Assembly: GCA_033239125.1 (NCBI GenBank)
Contig: BSWB01000001.1
Location: forward strand, 26,005,501 to 26,069,500
Reading direction: 5' to 3'
Length of the DNA stretch: 64,000 nt
Origin: Fagopyrum homotropicum
Taxonomy: Eukaryota; Streptophyta; Magnoliopsida; Caryophyllales; Polygonaceae
The notes under the pieces were generated by a model that worked only from the letters and a program-made list of their open reading frames with translations, did not search any database and was not told where the DNA came from. Shown one piece after another: positions 46,334 to 56,840 of the stretch. Position numbers and translations under genes: made by a program. The first letter of the stretch is position 1. The number at the start of each line of letters is the position of its first letter.

Positions 46334-47624
46334 GGATGAATTGGCTAAGTAGGCAATTTATGTATCAAGGTGTATAGATTAGACCCTTTTGTTTATATGT
46401 TGACTAACTAGGCCCCTCCATATTTTCATAAAACAATTTATTAAAAACAGAAATAAAGATACTCAATAAATCATAATCTTTCTCTACTTTTTATCTTTAT
46501 TTATTTAACTAATTAGACGATTTCTGATTTTTGAATCAATTAACCAACCGAAAATAAACGCAACGGTATGAAATAAAAAAAGCAAAATATTAGAGGAACG
46601 ATTCTGCAAATCTTCATTGATGGCTCATTTCCATCAATCTTCATCTCGTCTCCTCTGTCGCCATTGTTACAGTTCGAAGCTTTGAAGAACCGAAAATCAT
46701 CTTCACCATTTACTACATAAATGTAACAGATATGTCAAAAAAACATAAAAACATATATATTCATCACGTATGTACATAAAATGCCGTTGAACATACATAT
46801 TGTAACAGTTATGTCGAAAGTCATAGAAAAATATGTATTCATCACGGATCCACAATCGAAACTTAACACATTAATATAATGACATGTGTACACATTTCAT
46901 GTCCCAACTACATCGGATGATTCTCCTACATATATTTCCTAAAAAAAAGTCACTAACCAACATATGTTCATCACGTATGTACATAAGACTGAACATATGT
47001 ACATAATCACAGGAAATTATGTACTCATCATAGAACTCAATATCGTACGGATGACTAAACTACAACTCGTATGGATGCCTAACTAAGTAACTAGATATTT
47101 TCAGCATATGTACATATTCACAAAAATACTAACATAAACATGCTTGCATAAGAATTACAATCATTCATGTATTCAAATCTATCAAATATTCGTCTAAAAA
47201 ACATGAACATACCTCTAACACAAATGGAAAACCTCGATATCTAGATTATGTCGAATAACGAGCACGCTTAAATGTTGTTGAGTTATGTAGATCAAATATT
47301 CATTGACAACCCTCGATATATGCGTCTAAACTAGAACTCCGAGGTCGTTCTTCACGCAGCAATGGAGAAAAGAAAAAAATACGATTGGGGATTGTTAAAT
47401 AACGACAAATAATGAGGGAGAGATTTTAGGAATCGTAATTATCTACTTCCTAATTTAAATATCTAATATGGAAAATTAATAAGTTGAGATATGAGAGAAT
47501 GTTGACTTGTATGGTAATTCCTTTTATTAAATCCCTAGTTTATCTTTATTTTTTTAATTTGATTTTGTTAGGTGCCTAGTTAGTCTACACTAAACAAAAA
47601 TGATCTTATTTCACCAATCTTCTC
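46334..47624. mobile_element. Non-autonomous MULE, 1291 bp, 9-bp TSD GCAATGTAT
   Basis: GCAATGTAT occurs at 46325-46333 and 47625-47633; 9-bp duplications are the mark of Mutator elements. The ends form an imperfect inverted repeat that includes GACTAACTAGGC (46399-46410 on +, and reversed near 47575). No coding region is seen. The interior holds short repeats such as TTCATCACGTATGTACATAA (about 46762 and 46968). It sits in the downstream LTR of the gypsy remnant. Confidence 0.88.
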
Positions 47625-47954
47625 GCAATGTATTAGCTGAAACGTGAAGATTTGAATTGAATACAAAGAGGATTTCTCAAAACCCCTTGGATGATTGTGA
47701 GATTCTTCCGCTTAAATTTATTTTTAATTCTGGTTCATATCACATGCATTTGAGAAGTTTGAAGCACATGCATGTATTTAAATTAAGCAATTTAAACAGG
47801 TTGTGAATTGTGATGCAACAATTGAATAATAAAAGGTCAAAAGACCATCGTTCTCCCTCTTCATATCTACCTTTTTTTCATTTACCCTCCAAATTCTATC
47901 AAATTAGTATAAAAATATGACGAATACAAGTTTTATGTTCCATTTTTTCTCGTC

Positions 47955-49361
47955 TTATAATAGAAAATTATGAGAATTGGGTCATACATATGAAGGAATT
48001 GTTTCATTTTCAAGATGTGTGGGACTTGGTCGATGATATCCTTGCCTCTTAATATTGGTAAGGAGGACTATGAGCTTTTCCTTGCATGTAAACATGTTTG
48101 TTACTTTTATTTTGTCATTGCTTTCACTTGGATTCTTTATAGTGATTCTACAAATCATGTCACAACCAATCTTAACCTAACTTCCTCATATACACATATC
48201 TATATTCTAACCTTCATCGCAATGCCTCATGGAAAATGTTTTACTACCTTACACAATAGAACTATCATACTAAATGAATCTTTTCATTTGTCTACATGTT
48301 TGTAATGTTCTAGATTTCATTTCAGGTTGTTATGTATTCATAAACTTGCCTCCGACTTTCCTCACACGTGATTTTTACACCTGACGATTGGCACTTGCTT
48401 TCTTCCGGACCCTTCAAGAAGTAACAACTTGATGATTGGTCATGCTAGCAAAGGCCTCTATGTCGTTGAAAAACATCTCCAAAATACACTACTTGCTACA
48501 CATTCTGTTTGTAATATGTATTGTTAACCGACCTGAAATTTACATTCTTGTGTTATTGCATCATTTTTCAACTAATATCAATACTAGCTAAGAGTCATGC
48601 CTTTTGCCAAATTGAGCCACAAGCAAAACAGCATCAACTTTATTTTCCTTATTTAACTTCTCAACTCTATTTTCTCTTGAGTTGATCCAAATTGGCACAT
48701 GAAGTCCTTACTAACATTCTACTTATAATGATTTTTCTTTCTTCCTTACTGTTGTGAATAACTACACTTGGTGTACAAGGACCTATGTCATGGCTCATAA
48801 AAAGCAATGTGTTCACTCAACTAAAACATATTTTATTGTAATGGTTAAAACCCAATTTCAAACACGTCAAAACAATCAGATTTATTAATGCCCTTGAGTT
48901 TTGTTGCAGATTTGCTGTTGGTTTTTATAATCAATATGACATTGTGCATCAAACTTGTTGCACTTACTCCTTAACAAAACAGAGCAGTTAGAGAAAATAT
49001 CAACACTCATGGTGCAAGGTCTCTATTTTTTCTATCCCAATTGTCTCGTTCTTACTAAAAGGAATGCATACTCACAACTACTCATTTCATCAATTGAATG
49101 CCTACACCCATTTTGAATCAAAAGTTGCCCTTCAAACTACTCTTTTAGAAAAATTCTGATTATTTTCATTTGAGAGTTTTTGGTTGTTTATTTTTTGTGA
49201 GTACCAAAAGTCATAATAGAGATAAACTTGAGCCACATGCAATTCCTTACATTTTCATTGGCTACCCTTTTAATAAAAAGGCTACAAAGCCCTTAGAGCA
49301 TCTTTATCCCAAATACTCTAGATTTCTTTACTCATATAAGAAACAAATTAATAATTGAGAT
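47955..49361 (+). pseudogene. Copia-type retrotransposon relict, gag to integrase
   Basis: Frames on + show a UBN2-type gag piece (ENYENWVIHMKELFHFQDVWDLVDD), a protease trace (DSTNHVTTNL near 48145), a GAG-pre-integrase trace (ASKGLYVVEKH) and the end of the integrase (RVFGCLFFVSTKSHNRDKLEPHAIP). Pieces are out of frame with many stops, and much is deleted between them. No LTRs were found. Confidence 0.78.
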
Positions 49362-50029
49362 GTCAGATTTGGGGAGAGAATCAAGGTGGTGAATAGAAAG
49401 AAGTTTCTTTGTAGAGAAACTAAATCTGACACATATTTTGGGTTCTAACAATAAAGTAAAAAAAATCAGTAAAGAAACCAAAATTGGATTTCTGAGCTGC
49501 ATATGCTCTTACCATTCACTTTAGATAATTTCTCTAGATTTTAGAGTAGATTTGATGGTACATTTACCTAAAAAAAACAAATCAAAAATTAAAAATGTGT
49601 AATAAAGTACATGGATAAATTTGGAATATTATTTCCATAAACCTGTAAACCTCCCACAACGCTATTCTCATCAGCTTTGCAAATCTAATGATAAAGATGG
49701 TGAAAGAACTCTTCAATATTCTAATTTGTCAAACATATATAAGCTATTAAATTTGATAATCTTCAAAAAAAAAACTAGCAATAGATCTCTACGGAACATA
49801 CCCTCAATGTCATGTTCGAGGGTTTTTAAATTCCAAACTAATACTCTACTCCTATGTTTTTTACCTACATTTTTTTACGCTTTGGTTTTTTAACTAACGA
49901 TAAATAATGAGGGAACTACATAAAACCACCCTTAATAATCTCTTTTTTTGTAAAAACCATTCTTTATAACTTTTTAAGTATAAAATCACCCTTAATATTC
50001 ATCTATTTGCAATAAACCATTTCTTATAA
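49362..50029. other. AT-rich intergenic stretch
   Basis: No gene. From about 49905 a loosely repeated block (AAAACCACCCTTAATAA and similar) appears two or three times and leads into the inverted repeat described next. Confidence 0.5.
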
Positions 50030-50215
50030 AATTTTTGACATAAAACCACTCTTAACTTTAAAACCTTTGCAATTAGCCACCATATACTAGTCAAAATTAC
50101 ATGAAATAATTTAAAATTGAAGTAGAGATAAGGCAAATTTATATTATTATATTAGTATCATAATTAAGCTCAATAGCTAGGTTAAGTGTTGTAATTTATA
50201 ATAGAAAAATAAAAA
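50030..50215 (+). repeat. Left arm of a long imperfect inverted repeat
   Basis: Matches the reverse complement of 52360-52560, for example ATACTAGTCAAAATTA here against ATACTAGTTAAAATTA there. It lies just outside the non-autonomous MULE at 50265-51896. Confidence 0.65.
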
Positions 50216-50349
50216 ATAATATAAATTATTATCCATGTACAAAAAATTTATCCAAATTTATAAAGGGCTACTTAGGTAAGTAGGTTTTTTTTTAATTTAT
50301 AACTAGTAACTAGGCCAAAGCCATTTTATAGTTTAGTAGTTGTACCCCA

Positions 50350-50880
50350 ATCTCTTTTTTACAGTTTTCTTCATCGCCGAAAATCTAACCCTAGATTTGT
50401 CTTCAAGCTGCATGCTCCCTCTTCTTCCCCTCAGCCTCCTCTTCTAACCTGTCCTTTCTAAAAGCGATGGAGGTGAAAGATCGATCCAGATCTGCACACT
50501 CTCTCTTCTTCCCCCGCACGCTCCCTCCTCTTCCTCCGTTAAAATGGTAGACGTTGGACCACCAACCTCCGTCACAATAGCCAACACCGGATATGGTATG
50601 TCCGTCACAGGCGCTACCGGAGAAATCAGATCCAAACGCGATTACGATCCTGGAGAGCAATCCACATGATTACGATGTCCTCCTCGTTGTCCCCGTTCTC
50701 CTCCAACGCATCCGTAGTCCCGGTCGGGCCGGGATCGGGTTCAACCTCATGGTCATGGGTCACAACGCTATGTTTGTTTTTGTGGTCATGTGCTTCCTTT
50801 ATAGCTTGGTGTTTTGTGTTCTCGGTAAGACTCCTTATTTTTCCTTTGTTGTTGACGCTGCTGGCAGATACATCTGAGTT
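50350..50880 (+). other. GC-richer segment inside the MULE, possible captured gene fragment
   Basis: The segment is clearly richer in G and C than its surroundings. A frame from 50543 (MVDVGPPTSVTIANTGYG) runs to a TGA near 50665. Another frame then encodes a hydrophobic stretch (MGHNAMFVFVVMCFLYSLVF). A GT donor-like site lies at 50823. This looks like the first exon of a host membrane-protein gene carried by a Pack-MULE, but I do not recognise the gene. Confidence 0.45.
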
Positions 50881-51212
50881 AGATTTTGTCAGAAATAAGT
50901 TTTTGATGTTCAAAATTTGTTCATTTGTATGGTGAATTTTGTTAGTATACCTATGTTTGAAGTAGTTTATTTTTGCTAATTTGGGTACACCATGCTTGAT
51001 TCATTCTTAATCTTTGCAGATCATGTTCAGTTGAAAATATCACACTGAACTAAGTTACATAGTGTAAATTTGTATTTGTTTGAATGATGATAGTATTGAT
51101 CTGGCTGCTACTGCATAACAAATTTGAAGAAGCCATGATGCTTGATGTAGGAAGCTCTGATTTGTTACTAGACCTAGAAGCTACCTTAGACTGAGACTTT
51201 TTAAATCAGAAT

Positions 51213-51355
51213 ATTCCGGTATGCGAAAACTCCGGTATGTGAAAATTTTCGGTATGTGAAATTCTGGTATGTGAAATTCCGGTAATGTGAAATTCCGGTA
51301 TGTGAAAATTCCGGTATGTGAAATTCCGGTATGTGAAAATTCCGGTATGTGAAAA
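51213..51355 (+). repeat. Nine-copy array of ATTCCGGTATGTGAAA
   Basis: Copies are 14-18 bases apart, with small variants (TTCTGGTATG, TTTCGGTATG, GGTAATG). The core GGTATG with a TTCYGG lead is the same as the dispersed motif in the large MULE. Confidence 0.93.
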
Positions 51356-51896
51356 ATTCTTCATTCTAGAAAATAAATAAAAAATAAAGAAAATAAAAAA
51401 TAAAATAAAATTAATAAAAGAAAATAAAAAAACAAATTCAGTTTTTAAAAATTAAAACTTACACTGAAATAACAAATAACAAACATTTTTTTTAAATAGA
51501 AGGGTTAATTAGTTTTACCTAGCATTAAATGAAAGTGGTAAAAAAATATGGGGTATAGTTTCTTTAACAAAAACCAAAAAGAGCCTAGTAGGCCAAATTC
51601 TTTCATTTATAAATTTAGTATCTGATATACAAATTATTACCTACAAAACCAAATCTAATACTGTATCAATTTTGGCTAACTTGATGACGTAGTTGCTAGA
51701 TTTATTTATAATTTGAAACAATTTGATTTATTAGGCTTTTTCTAGTTTTGTGTTTAGTAAATGTACCCCTTGAGAGAAGAGTGTGTAGAGTTTGAAAATA
51801 AATATAAAAGGTTGGGGTATATTTACTTAATTATAACATTAAAAAGTCTAGTTACTACTCTAATTTCTCAAAAAGGCCTAGTTACCAAAATTGCCC

Positions 51897-52359
51897 ATAA
51901 TTTTTTTAAAAATTTAACTTTTTAGTTGACCTATAATCTTGTCATTCTAATATTTTTCATGTTGAAAAGAAAATCCTAAAAAATTGTTTATGGAAAAAGT
52001 TATGGGCTAAAAAATTCCTACAACAATTTTAATGGAAAAACTTATGGGTTAAAAAAAAATCCTGAAATAGCAATGTAAAAATTGCGTTAAAAAGTTTCCA
52101 AATTTTTTGAAAAATTGTTCCCGATAAACGGAAATTCCGTGTAAGAACTCCAAAGCAAAATTAACGGAAAAAAAAAAATTAAAACTTTTTCACTGATTTA
52201 TTCTTTTATTTTAGGTTTTCATAGTAGTTTTTTACCTTGAAAAAATGTTGAAACTACCGCAAATCAATCTGGTTACCACAAATCACTTCGGATACCTTTT
52301 CGTTGTTGGTTTATTAGGCAATAATTTTTGTATCAGTTAGTAGTTTTTAAATTTTGGAT
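51897..52359. other. AT-rich stretch, nothing seen
   Basis: Long A and T runs without a gene or recognisable repeat. Confidence 0.6.
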
Positions 52360-52560
52360 CATTTGGTACATGGGTAATACGTTTTTTGGTATATTTTTCT
52401 AATATAAATTTTAATACTTAACCAAACTATTAAAACTAATAATGGAAATTCACATTGTCTATGCTTTAATTTTAAATTATTTTATATAATTTTAACTAGT
52501 ATAGGGTGATTAATTACAAACGTTTAAAGCTAAAGAGTGATTTGAAGTGTGATTTTGTGT
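52360..52560 (-). repeat. Right arm of the long imperfect inverted repeat
   Basis: Pairs with 50030-50215 in opposite orientation. The two arms enclose the MULE at 50265-51896. Confidence 0.65.
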
Positions 52561-53207
52561 AGTTTAAATATTACAAATTTTTTGCCATGTTATTATAAAA
52601 TATTTTTGAACTTTGTGATTTAAATTATATTTATTTAAAAACTATAAAATAATATAAAAATATTTTGTCATTAGTTAAAATTCAGACATTTTTTTTATCA
52701 AGAAAGTAAGATGCTCGATTACACGAAAAATAATTGGTGTATTGAGAGGCCGACAAACGGCAAACGGGCAGACCGTCATGTAAAAAGAAAAAACCAAAAG
52801 GGAAACAAAACATTCACCACAAGCAAAAACCAGAGGTGAGAAAGATCCAAAAAGTCGGAACAACTACACCTTGGGAGAAGACGTGGAACACTCGAGGCTG
52901 GCAAAACATGGAGAGGACACAGACTAGATGAACAAGCACGGTGTCTCGCTGCCGGGAAGTAGGATGGTAGAAACCTTTTTTTAGGGGATGGCATACCTCA
53001 TGTGGAAATGTGGATCCCACGACGTTGCCCCCACCTAGACGGAGGTTCTTCGGAGACCTCGAACACAACCACGATCATCACGATCAACAGGGGCATGTGA
53101 CCAGGCCCGGCTTATTAGCATGTTCATGTTGTTCTTTGGCACCGGGCCCCCAAAATTCAAGGGCCTCTGAAATATTAAAACTTGTAAAAAGAGGTAATAA
53201 AGCATGT

Positions 53208-53263
53208 TGGTCCAGTTGGTAATACCCTTTGCAATTTTGCCTAGTGGTCTTGTGTTCGAGACC
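53208..53263 (+). other. tRNA-like A and B boxes (SINE-like) inside the hAT element
   Basis: TGGTCCAGTTGG at 53208-53219 resembles an RNA polymerase III A box, and GTGTTCGAGACC at 53252-53263 resembles a B box. The distance fits a tRNA-derived promoter. A cloverleaf is not intact, so this is not a tRNA gene. Confidence 0.6.
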
Positions 53264-53326
53264 TCAAATTCACAATTTTTGTGCCTACTACTTTTACTTA
53301 CTACAAAAATCATAGTAACAATTATT

Positions 53327-53516
53327 CTATGAATGCTTTTTAATTCTGAATTAATAAATTAGTTTTTCCTTGTCAAATTATAATTCAAATAGGTCATTTG
53401 TTTATAAGGGTTTCTAAATTACTCTATGAATGCTTTTTAATTCTGAATTGATAAATTAGTTTTCCTTGTCAAATTATAATTCAAATAGGTCATTTGTTTA
53501 TAAGGGTTTCTAAATC
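53327..53516 (+). repeat. 97-bp tandem duplication in the hAT element
   Basis: 53327-53423 and 53424-53516 are nearly identical, both starting CTATGAATGC and ending near GGGTTTCTAAAT. Confidence 0.92.
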
Positions 53517-54099
53517 AAATGAAAATTTTCTATAACCAACTGACAATTCATTATAAAAACCCTACATGGTTATAAGATATTGGTAATTAGTAAGGCCTAA
53601 TTGTAACTTTTGTACAGGGCCTCCTAAAGTATTGAGACGGCCCTGCATGTGACTACGGCATCTTCCAAGACAATCGTTTAGGCCACACTCAAGAAACATC
53701 TTTAATAAAGGAAAGTCATCCCAAAAATTCTGGAAAGATGAAATTTTGATTCCAAAATCTTGGATGTATTTGCTTTTTGTTTTTTTTTTGTTTTTTTAAG
53801 GCTAATTGTTGCTTGCTTATTCATAGCATTAATGTTGGGTAATTTCATGGTTCTTCTTGTGTGGATGGTTCATTACCCTCGTGATTATAACATCCGAGAG
53901 GATAGTTGCAAAAGATTAAAAATGTAAAAGATTAAAAATCAAATGCACATTTCGATCACCATACGTGATTTGTAATTTCCGTCTATAAAAAACCGGCTTT
54001 CAAAACAGTTATTTAAGAATAGTCATCTGAACAAGAGTCATTGACATCATTCTCCCCTGTTTATTCATTAGGTGTTCTTGTCATTAACATCATTATCCC

Positions 54100-54894
54100 C
54101 TATTTGTTCCTTAGGTGTTCCTGCTTTGCTGTTATTTGATTCTTGGCATTTCTATTTCTAACATATTTCATTAAATCAAACGGAAAATTCATTTGTGTCA
54201 ACAAAAGACATCTTTTGTGAGCAACATACAAACCGATTCTCATTCCTGAATTGTTAATGATGGTAAAGAGACATTTTAGTCTGCCTTGCTTCCTATTTAC
54301 CTTAGAAGACATCCAAATTCCATATTTGTTCAAACAAAGCCAGTTAGTCATGACATAATAAGTTTTCCATTTAGTTGCAGTGCCCATTTTACTGTGAAAA
54401 TGTTCACTACCGAACATTCATAGACTTCAATTGTTCTTTCATGGCATCCAAAAGTTTCTGGTGCAATTTTCCTTGTTCCAAATGGCTCGATATTTTTCCT
54501 TTGAGACGTCAAGGAAAAATTCATACAATACATTGTTTTTCCTGTGTTGCTTGCTATTGGTAGTACAGAAACTCACCATCCCACTATTACTCTTGACACC
54601 GTTCGCCCAATTCCAGTTATTCATTACTACCGGAAGATTCTTTAGTTTTTCTGCATCTACTTGGTTTTCTCTGATTAAACTCCCTGCATACTTTCCATGT
54701 TCCTTTGTGCTCATTCCTTGCTTGAATTTGTTCTCACTCAGTACTTTCCTTAAAACATGTATAATTGTTGCACCATGCCATCCGACAAGCTTTGCTTCTA
54801 TTAGTCTCACGCCATAAGACTTGATTGTAGTCCAATCAAGATCCCACAACAAGAAATCACTACGCTGAATTGCATACCTTAATCCATTCTTCAT
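54100..54894 (-). pseudogene. Unrecognised coding remnant on -
   Basis: Two frames on - (54894-54439 and 54417-54100) give protein-like sequence of 151 and 105 codons, joined after a frame change. The first starts MKNGLRYAIQRSDFLLWDLD and is rich in Trp and Asn. The second ends in a basic stretch. I do not recognise the family; a LINE ORF1 or a retroelement accessory protein is possible. Confidence 0.35.
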
Positions 54895-55679
54895 TTAGGC
54901 ACATTCCTCTTTGTGTTCATGAATGGCCTGAGCTTACAAAACAAAACGACAGCAGCCACCAAAAGGCAAAAAACAAGCAAAAATCATATTTACTTTTACC
55001 TTTATTCTTGGACTCACTATTTTTGTTCTTATCTTATGATTGTTCAGCATTTTTCGTTTCTTCGTTATTTTGGGATGTAGGGTTGTTGATCTTGCACACA
55101 TCTTCTTTAAAAGACCTCTTTTGTTCACTCATGAAATTTTTTGTTTTGTAGATGTGTTTGTAAAGAAAGATGATAGCAGAATGTTCAACTTGGAGTTGTG
55201 GTGAGTTGTTCTGGGTTACCATAGTGTTGTTAAATAGGCAAATGGTTTCAACGTCATTCACACAACTCTCAACAAGATCAATTTCTAAGAAGACAACGAA
55301 CAAGTCTGTAGAAGGTTTGTATTTCATTTTATGTTCTAGGCATTCCAAATAAGAATATTATACAGTAGATCTATAGTTTATAATGGAGTTTGTTGGAGTA
55401 CCCTTTTGGTCGAATTTATGAGGCAACTCTCTCCTTCAAGAAAGTTTTTCATCAGCCTTGCAAATGGTGTTTATCTTCTGGCCCCCATTTCCCACACTGC
55501 TTGGCTTCATCGATTGAGAATTGTTTTTCTTTTGCTCCACCACGAGAAGGCCGTTTAACATAACTCCTCGTGCCTTCCTTCTATATCAGTTTGGAGGCGT
55601 TCGAGATCCGTTTGCAGATCTCAAAGCTCTTTCTCTCAGGTTCAATTTCAAGATATGGCCGAAACAAAATCTGGATCCT
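54895..55679. other. Stretch without a supported gene
   Basis: Short open frames only. At 55500-55680 the sequence is less AT-rich and may be an exon or gene remnant into which the short copia element inserted, but no family is clear. Confidence 0.4.
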
Positions 55680-55684
55680 CTCCA

Positions 55685-56835
55685 TGTGGGCAAGATAAGA
55701 TGAATGCTTATTGAACTGTTTATTGTTGTGACAAAATGATGAATATATAGATATAATGATAGAAGATCTTTATGAGGAAGATCTTATCTAACCCTAGTAT
55801 CTATAACTAACAATAAGATCTTTCTAAATAGATAGATAAGAATATTATGGTTAACATCCTCCCTCAAGTGAAGCATCATTCTTGAGCTGTAATTTGCGTA
55901 TAATGTGTGAAACTTGAATCGAGACAAGGGCTTTGTTAGCACATAATCGGTAAGATCGTTTGTGGATACCGGCGAGTCCAGAGATCTAGTAGGTTGGTTG
56001 CTGCAGTGGTGACAAAACTGGCCACATCCGAAGAGAGAGTGCCTAGTAATGCCCCATAGACCAATCTATCCTGACGAAGGTATGTTTTGTGTGATGGGTT
56101 GGTTGTAGAAGAGTTTGGTAGTGTTTTGTCTGGAATGTTTGTGAGTATCACTATGGTGAAAGGTTTCGTAGGTTCATGAGGGTTTTGTAGTGTATTGGGA
56201 TACTCAACCATGGTTGGATAGGTTTTGGTGGTTTGTTGCCATTATTTAGCAGATAAAGAAACATACTTGCGATGAAGAGTGAGAGAGCTGCGACATGGAG
56301 ACTTCACTCAGAGCGGCGGGGAAGATCCGTGGGGGCGGCTCCCGGTTGTGCTTTTTGGCGGCAGCAGATGACAGAGGAGGGTTGAGGGATTGCAGAGAAG
56401 GAGGTCGAGAGGGATGGTTGTAGAGAAGACTTAGGTTTCGTGGGTAGACTTGCAATAGTCTGTTCAGTAGTGGGCAGGTTGTTGGGATCATCTCTGGTTG
56501 TAGGGATAGGCGAAGGTGATCCGGTGAGGAGGAGATGGCGGAGGGAAGCATGAGGTGTGGCTGCAGAAGGCCGTTTGGTGTGGCTGCATATGGAGGCCAA
56601 TAGAGATGGCATAGCGGAGGAGAATAGGATCGAGAGTGCCGTTAGGCATATCGCTCTGATACCATATGAGCAAGATAAGATGAATGCTTATTGAACTGTT
56701 TATTGTTGTGACAAATGATGAATATATAGATACAATGATAGAAGATCTTTATGAGGAAGATCTTATCTAACCCTAGTATCTATAACTAACCATAAGATCT
56801 TTCTAAATAGATAGATAAGAATATTATGGTTAACA
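55685..56835 (-). mobile_element. Short copia-type element with complete LTRs, 1151 bp, TSD CTCCA
   Basis: LTRs at 55685-55856 and 56665-56835 (about 171 bp) are nearly identical. CTCCA flanks the element at 55680-55684 and 56836-56840. On -, a primer-binding site TGGTATCAGAGC (56664-56653) directly follows the 5' LTR. The interior of about 0.8 kb keeps only a gag start: a UBN2-type block (LVYGALLGTLSSDVASFV) at 56211-55936 and a Pro/Ser-rich stretch. Size and content fit a TRIM-like or deletion derivative that depends on enzymes from elsewhere. Confidence 0.92.
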
Positions 56836-56840
56836 CTCCA

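Larger units (their letters stand above)
44240..47800 (+). mobile_element. Gypsy-type retrotransposon remnant with two degenerate LTRs and gag
   Basis: Sequences at 44270-44460 (TAGGTTATTTGC, GCTTGAATTTAGGA, TATAAAAAGAGGC) recur at 46235-46320, on either side of a gag pseudogene. The downstream LTR is interrupted by a MULE (46334-47624) and continues to about 47800. The upstream LTR carries an inserted antisense retroelement tail at about 44516. Pol is missing, so this is a deletion derivative. LTR edges are not sharp. Confidence 0.65.
50265..51896. mobile_element. Non-autonomous MULE with GC-richer insert and GGTATG array
   Basis: The left end starts GGGCTACTTAGGTAAGTAGG. The right end, read on -, starts GGGCAATTTTGGTAACTAGG. 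These align with each other and with the right end of the large MULE at 25447. The flanking 9 bases (ATTTATAAA and ATAATTTTT) do not match, so a duplication is not shown. A second end-like sequence at about 51570-51604 suggests an alternative or nested right end. Inside are a GC-richer segment (50350-50880) and a nine-copy array (51213-51355). Confidence 0.7.
53102..53645. mobile_element. Non-autonomous hAT element, 544 bp, 8-bp TSD CATGTGAC
   Basis: CATGTGAC flanks the element at 53094-53101 and 53646-53653; an 8-bp duplication is typical of hAT elements. The left end starts CAGGCCCGGC, and the right end on - starts CAGGGCCGTC, which fits the CAGGG-type hAT termini. There is no transposase. 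The interior has a 97-bp tandem duplication and tRNA-like promoter boxes. Confidence 0.92.
52688..53820 (-). mobile_element. Antisense retroelement tail, interrupted by a hAT element
   Basis: A T run at 52688-52696 leads into sequence that has GAGAGGCCGACAAACGG and CAGACCGTCATG, matching the tail at 44516. It continues to 53101 and again after the hAT element at 53654. No coding domain is seen. The right edge is uncertain. Confidence 0.5.

Noticed and set aside
49170..49358. Stand-alone small gene
   Set aside because: It is the end of the copia integrase (RVFGCLFFVS motif) and belongs to the relict at 47955-49361.
53208..53263. Functional tRNA gene
   Set aside because: A and B boxes are present but the arms do not form a cloverleaf and no acceptor stem is seen.
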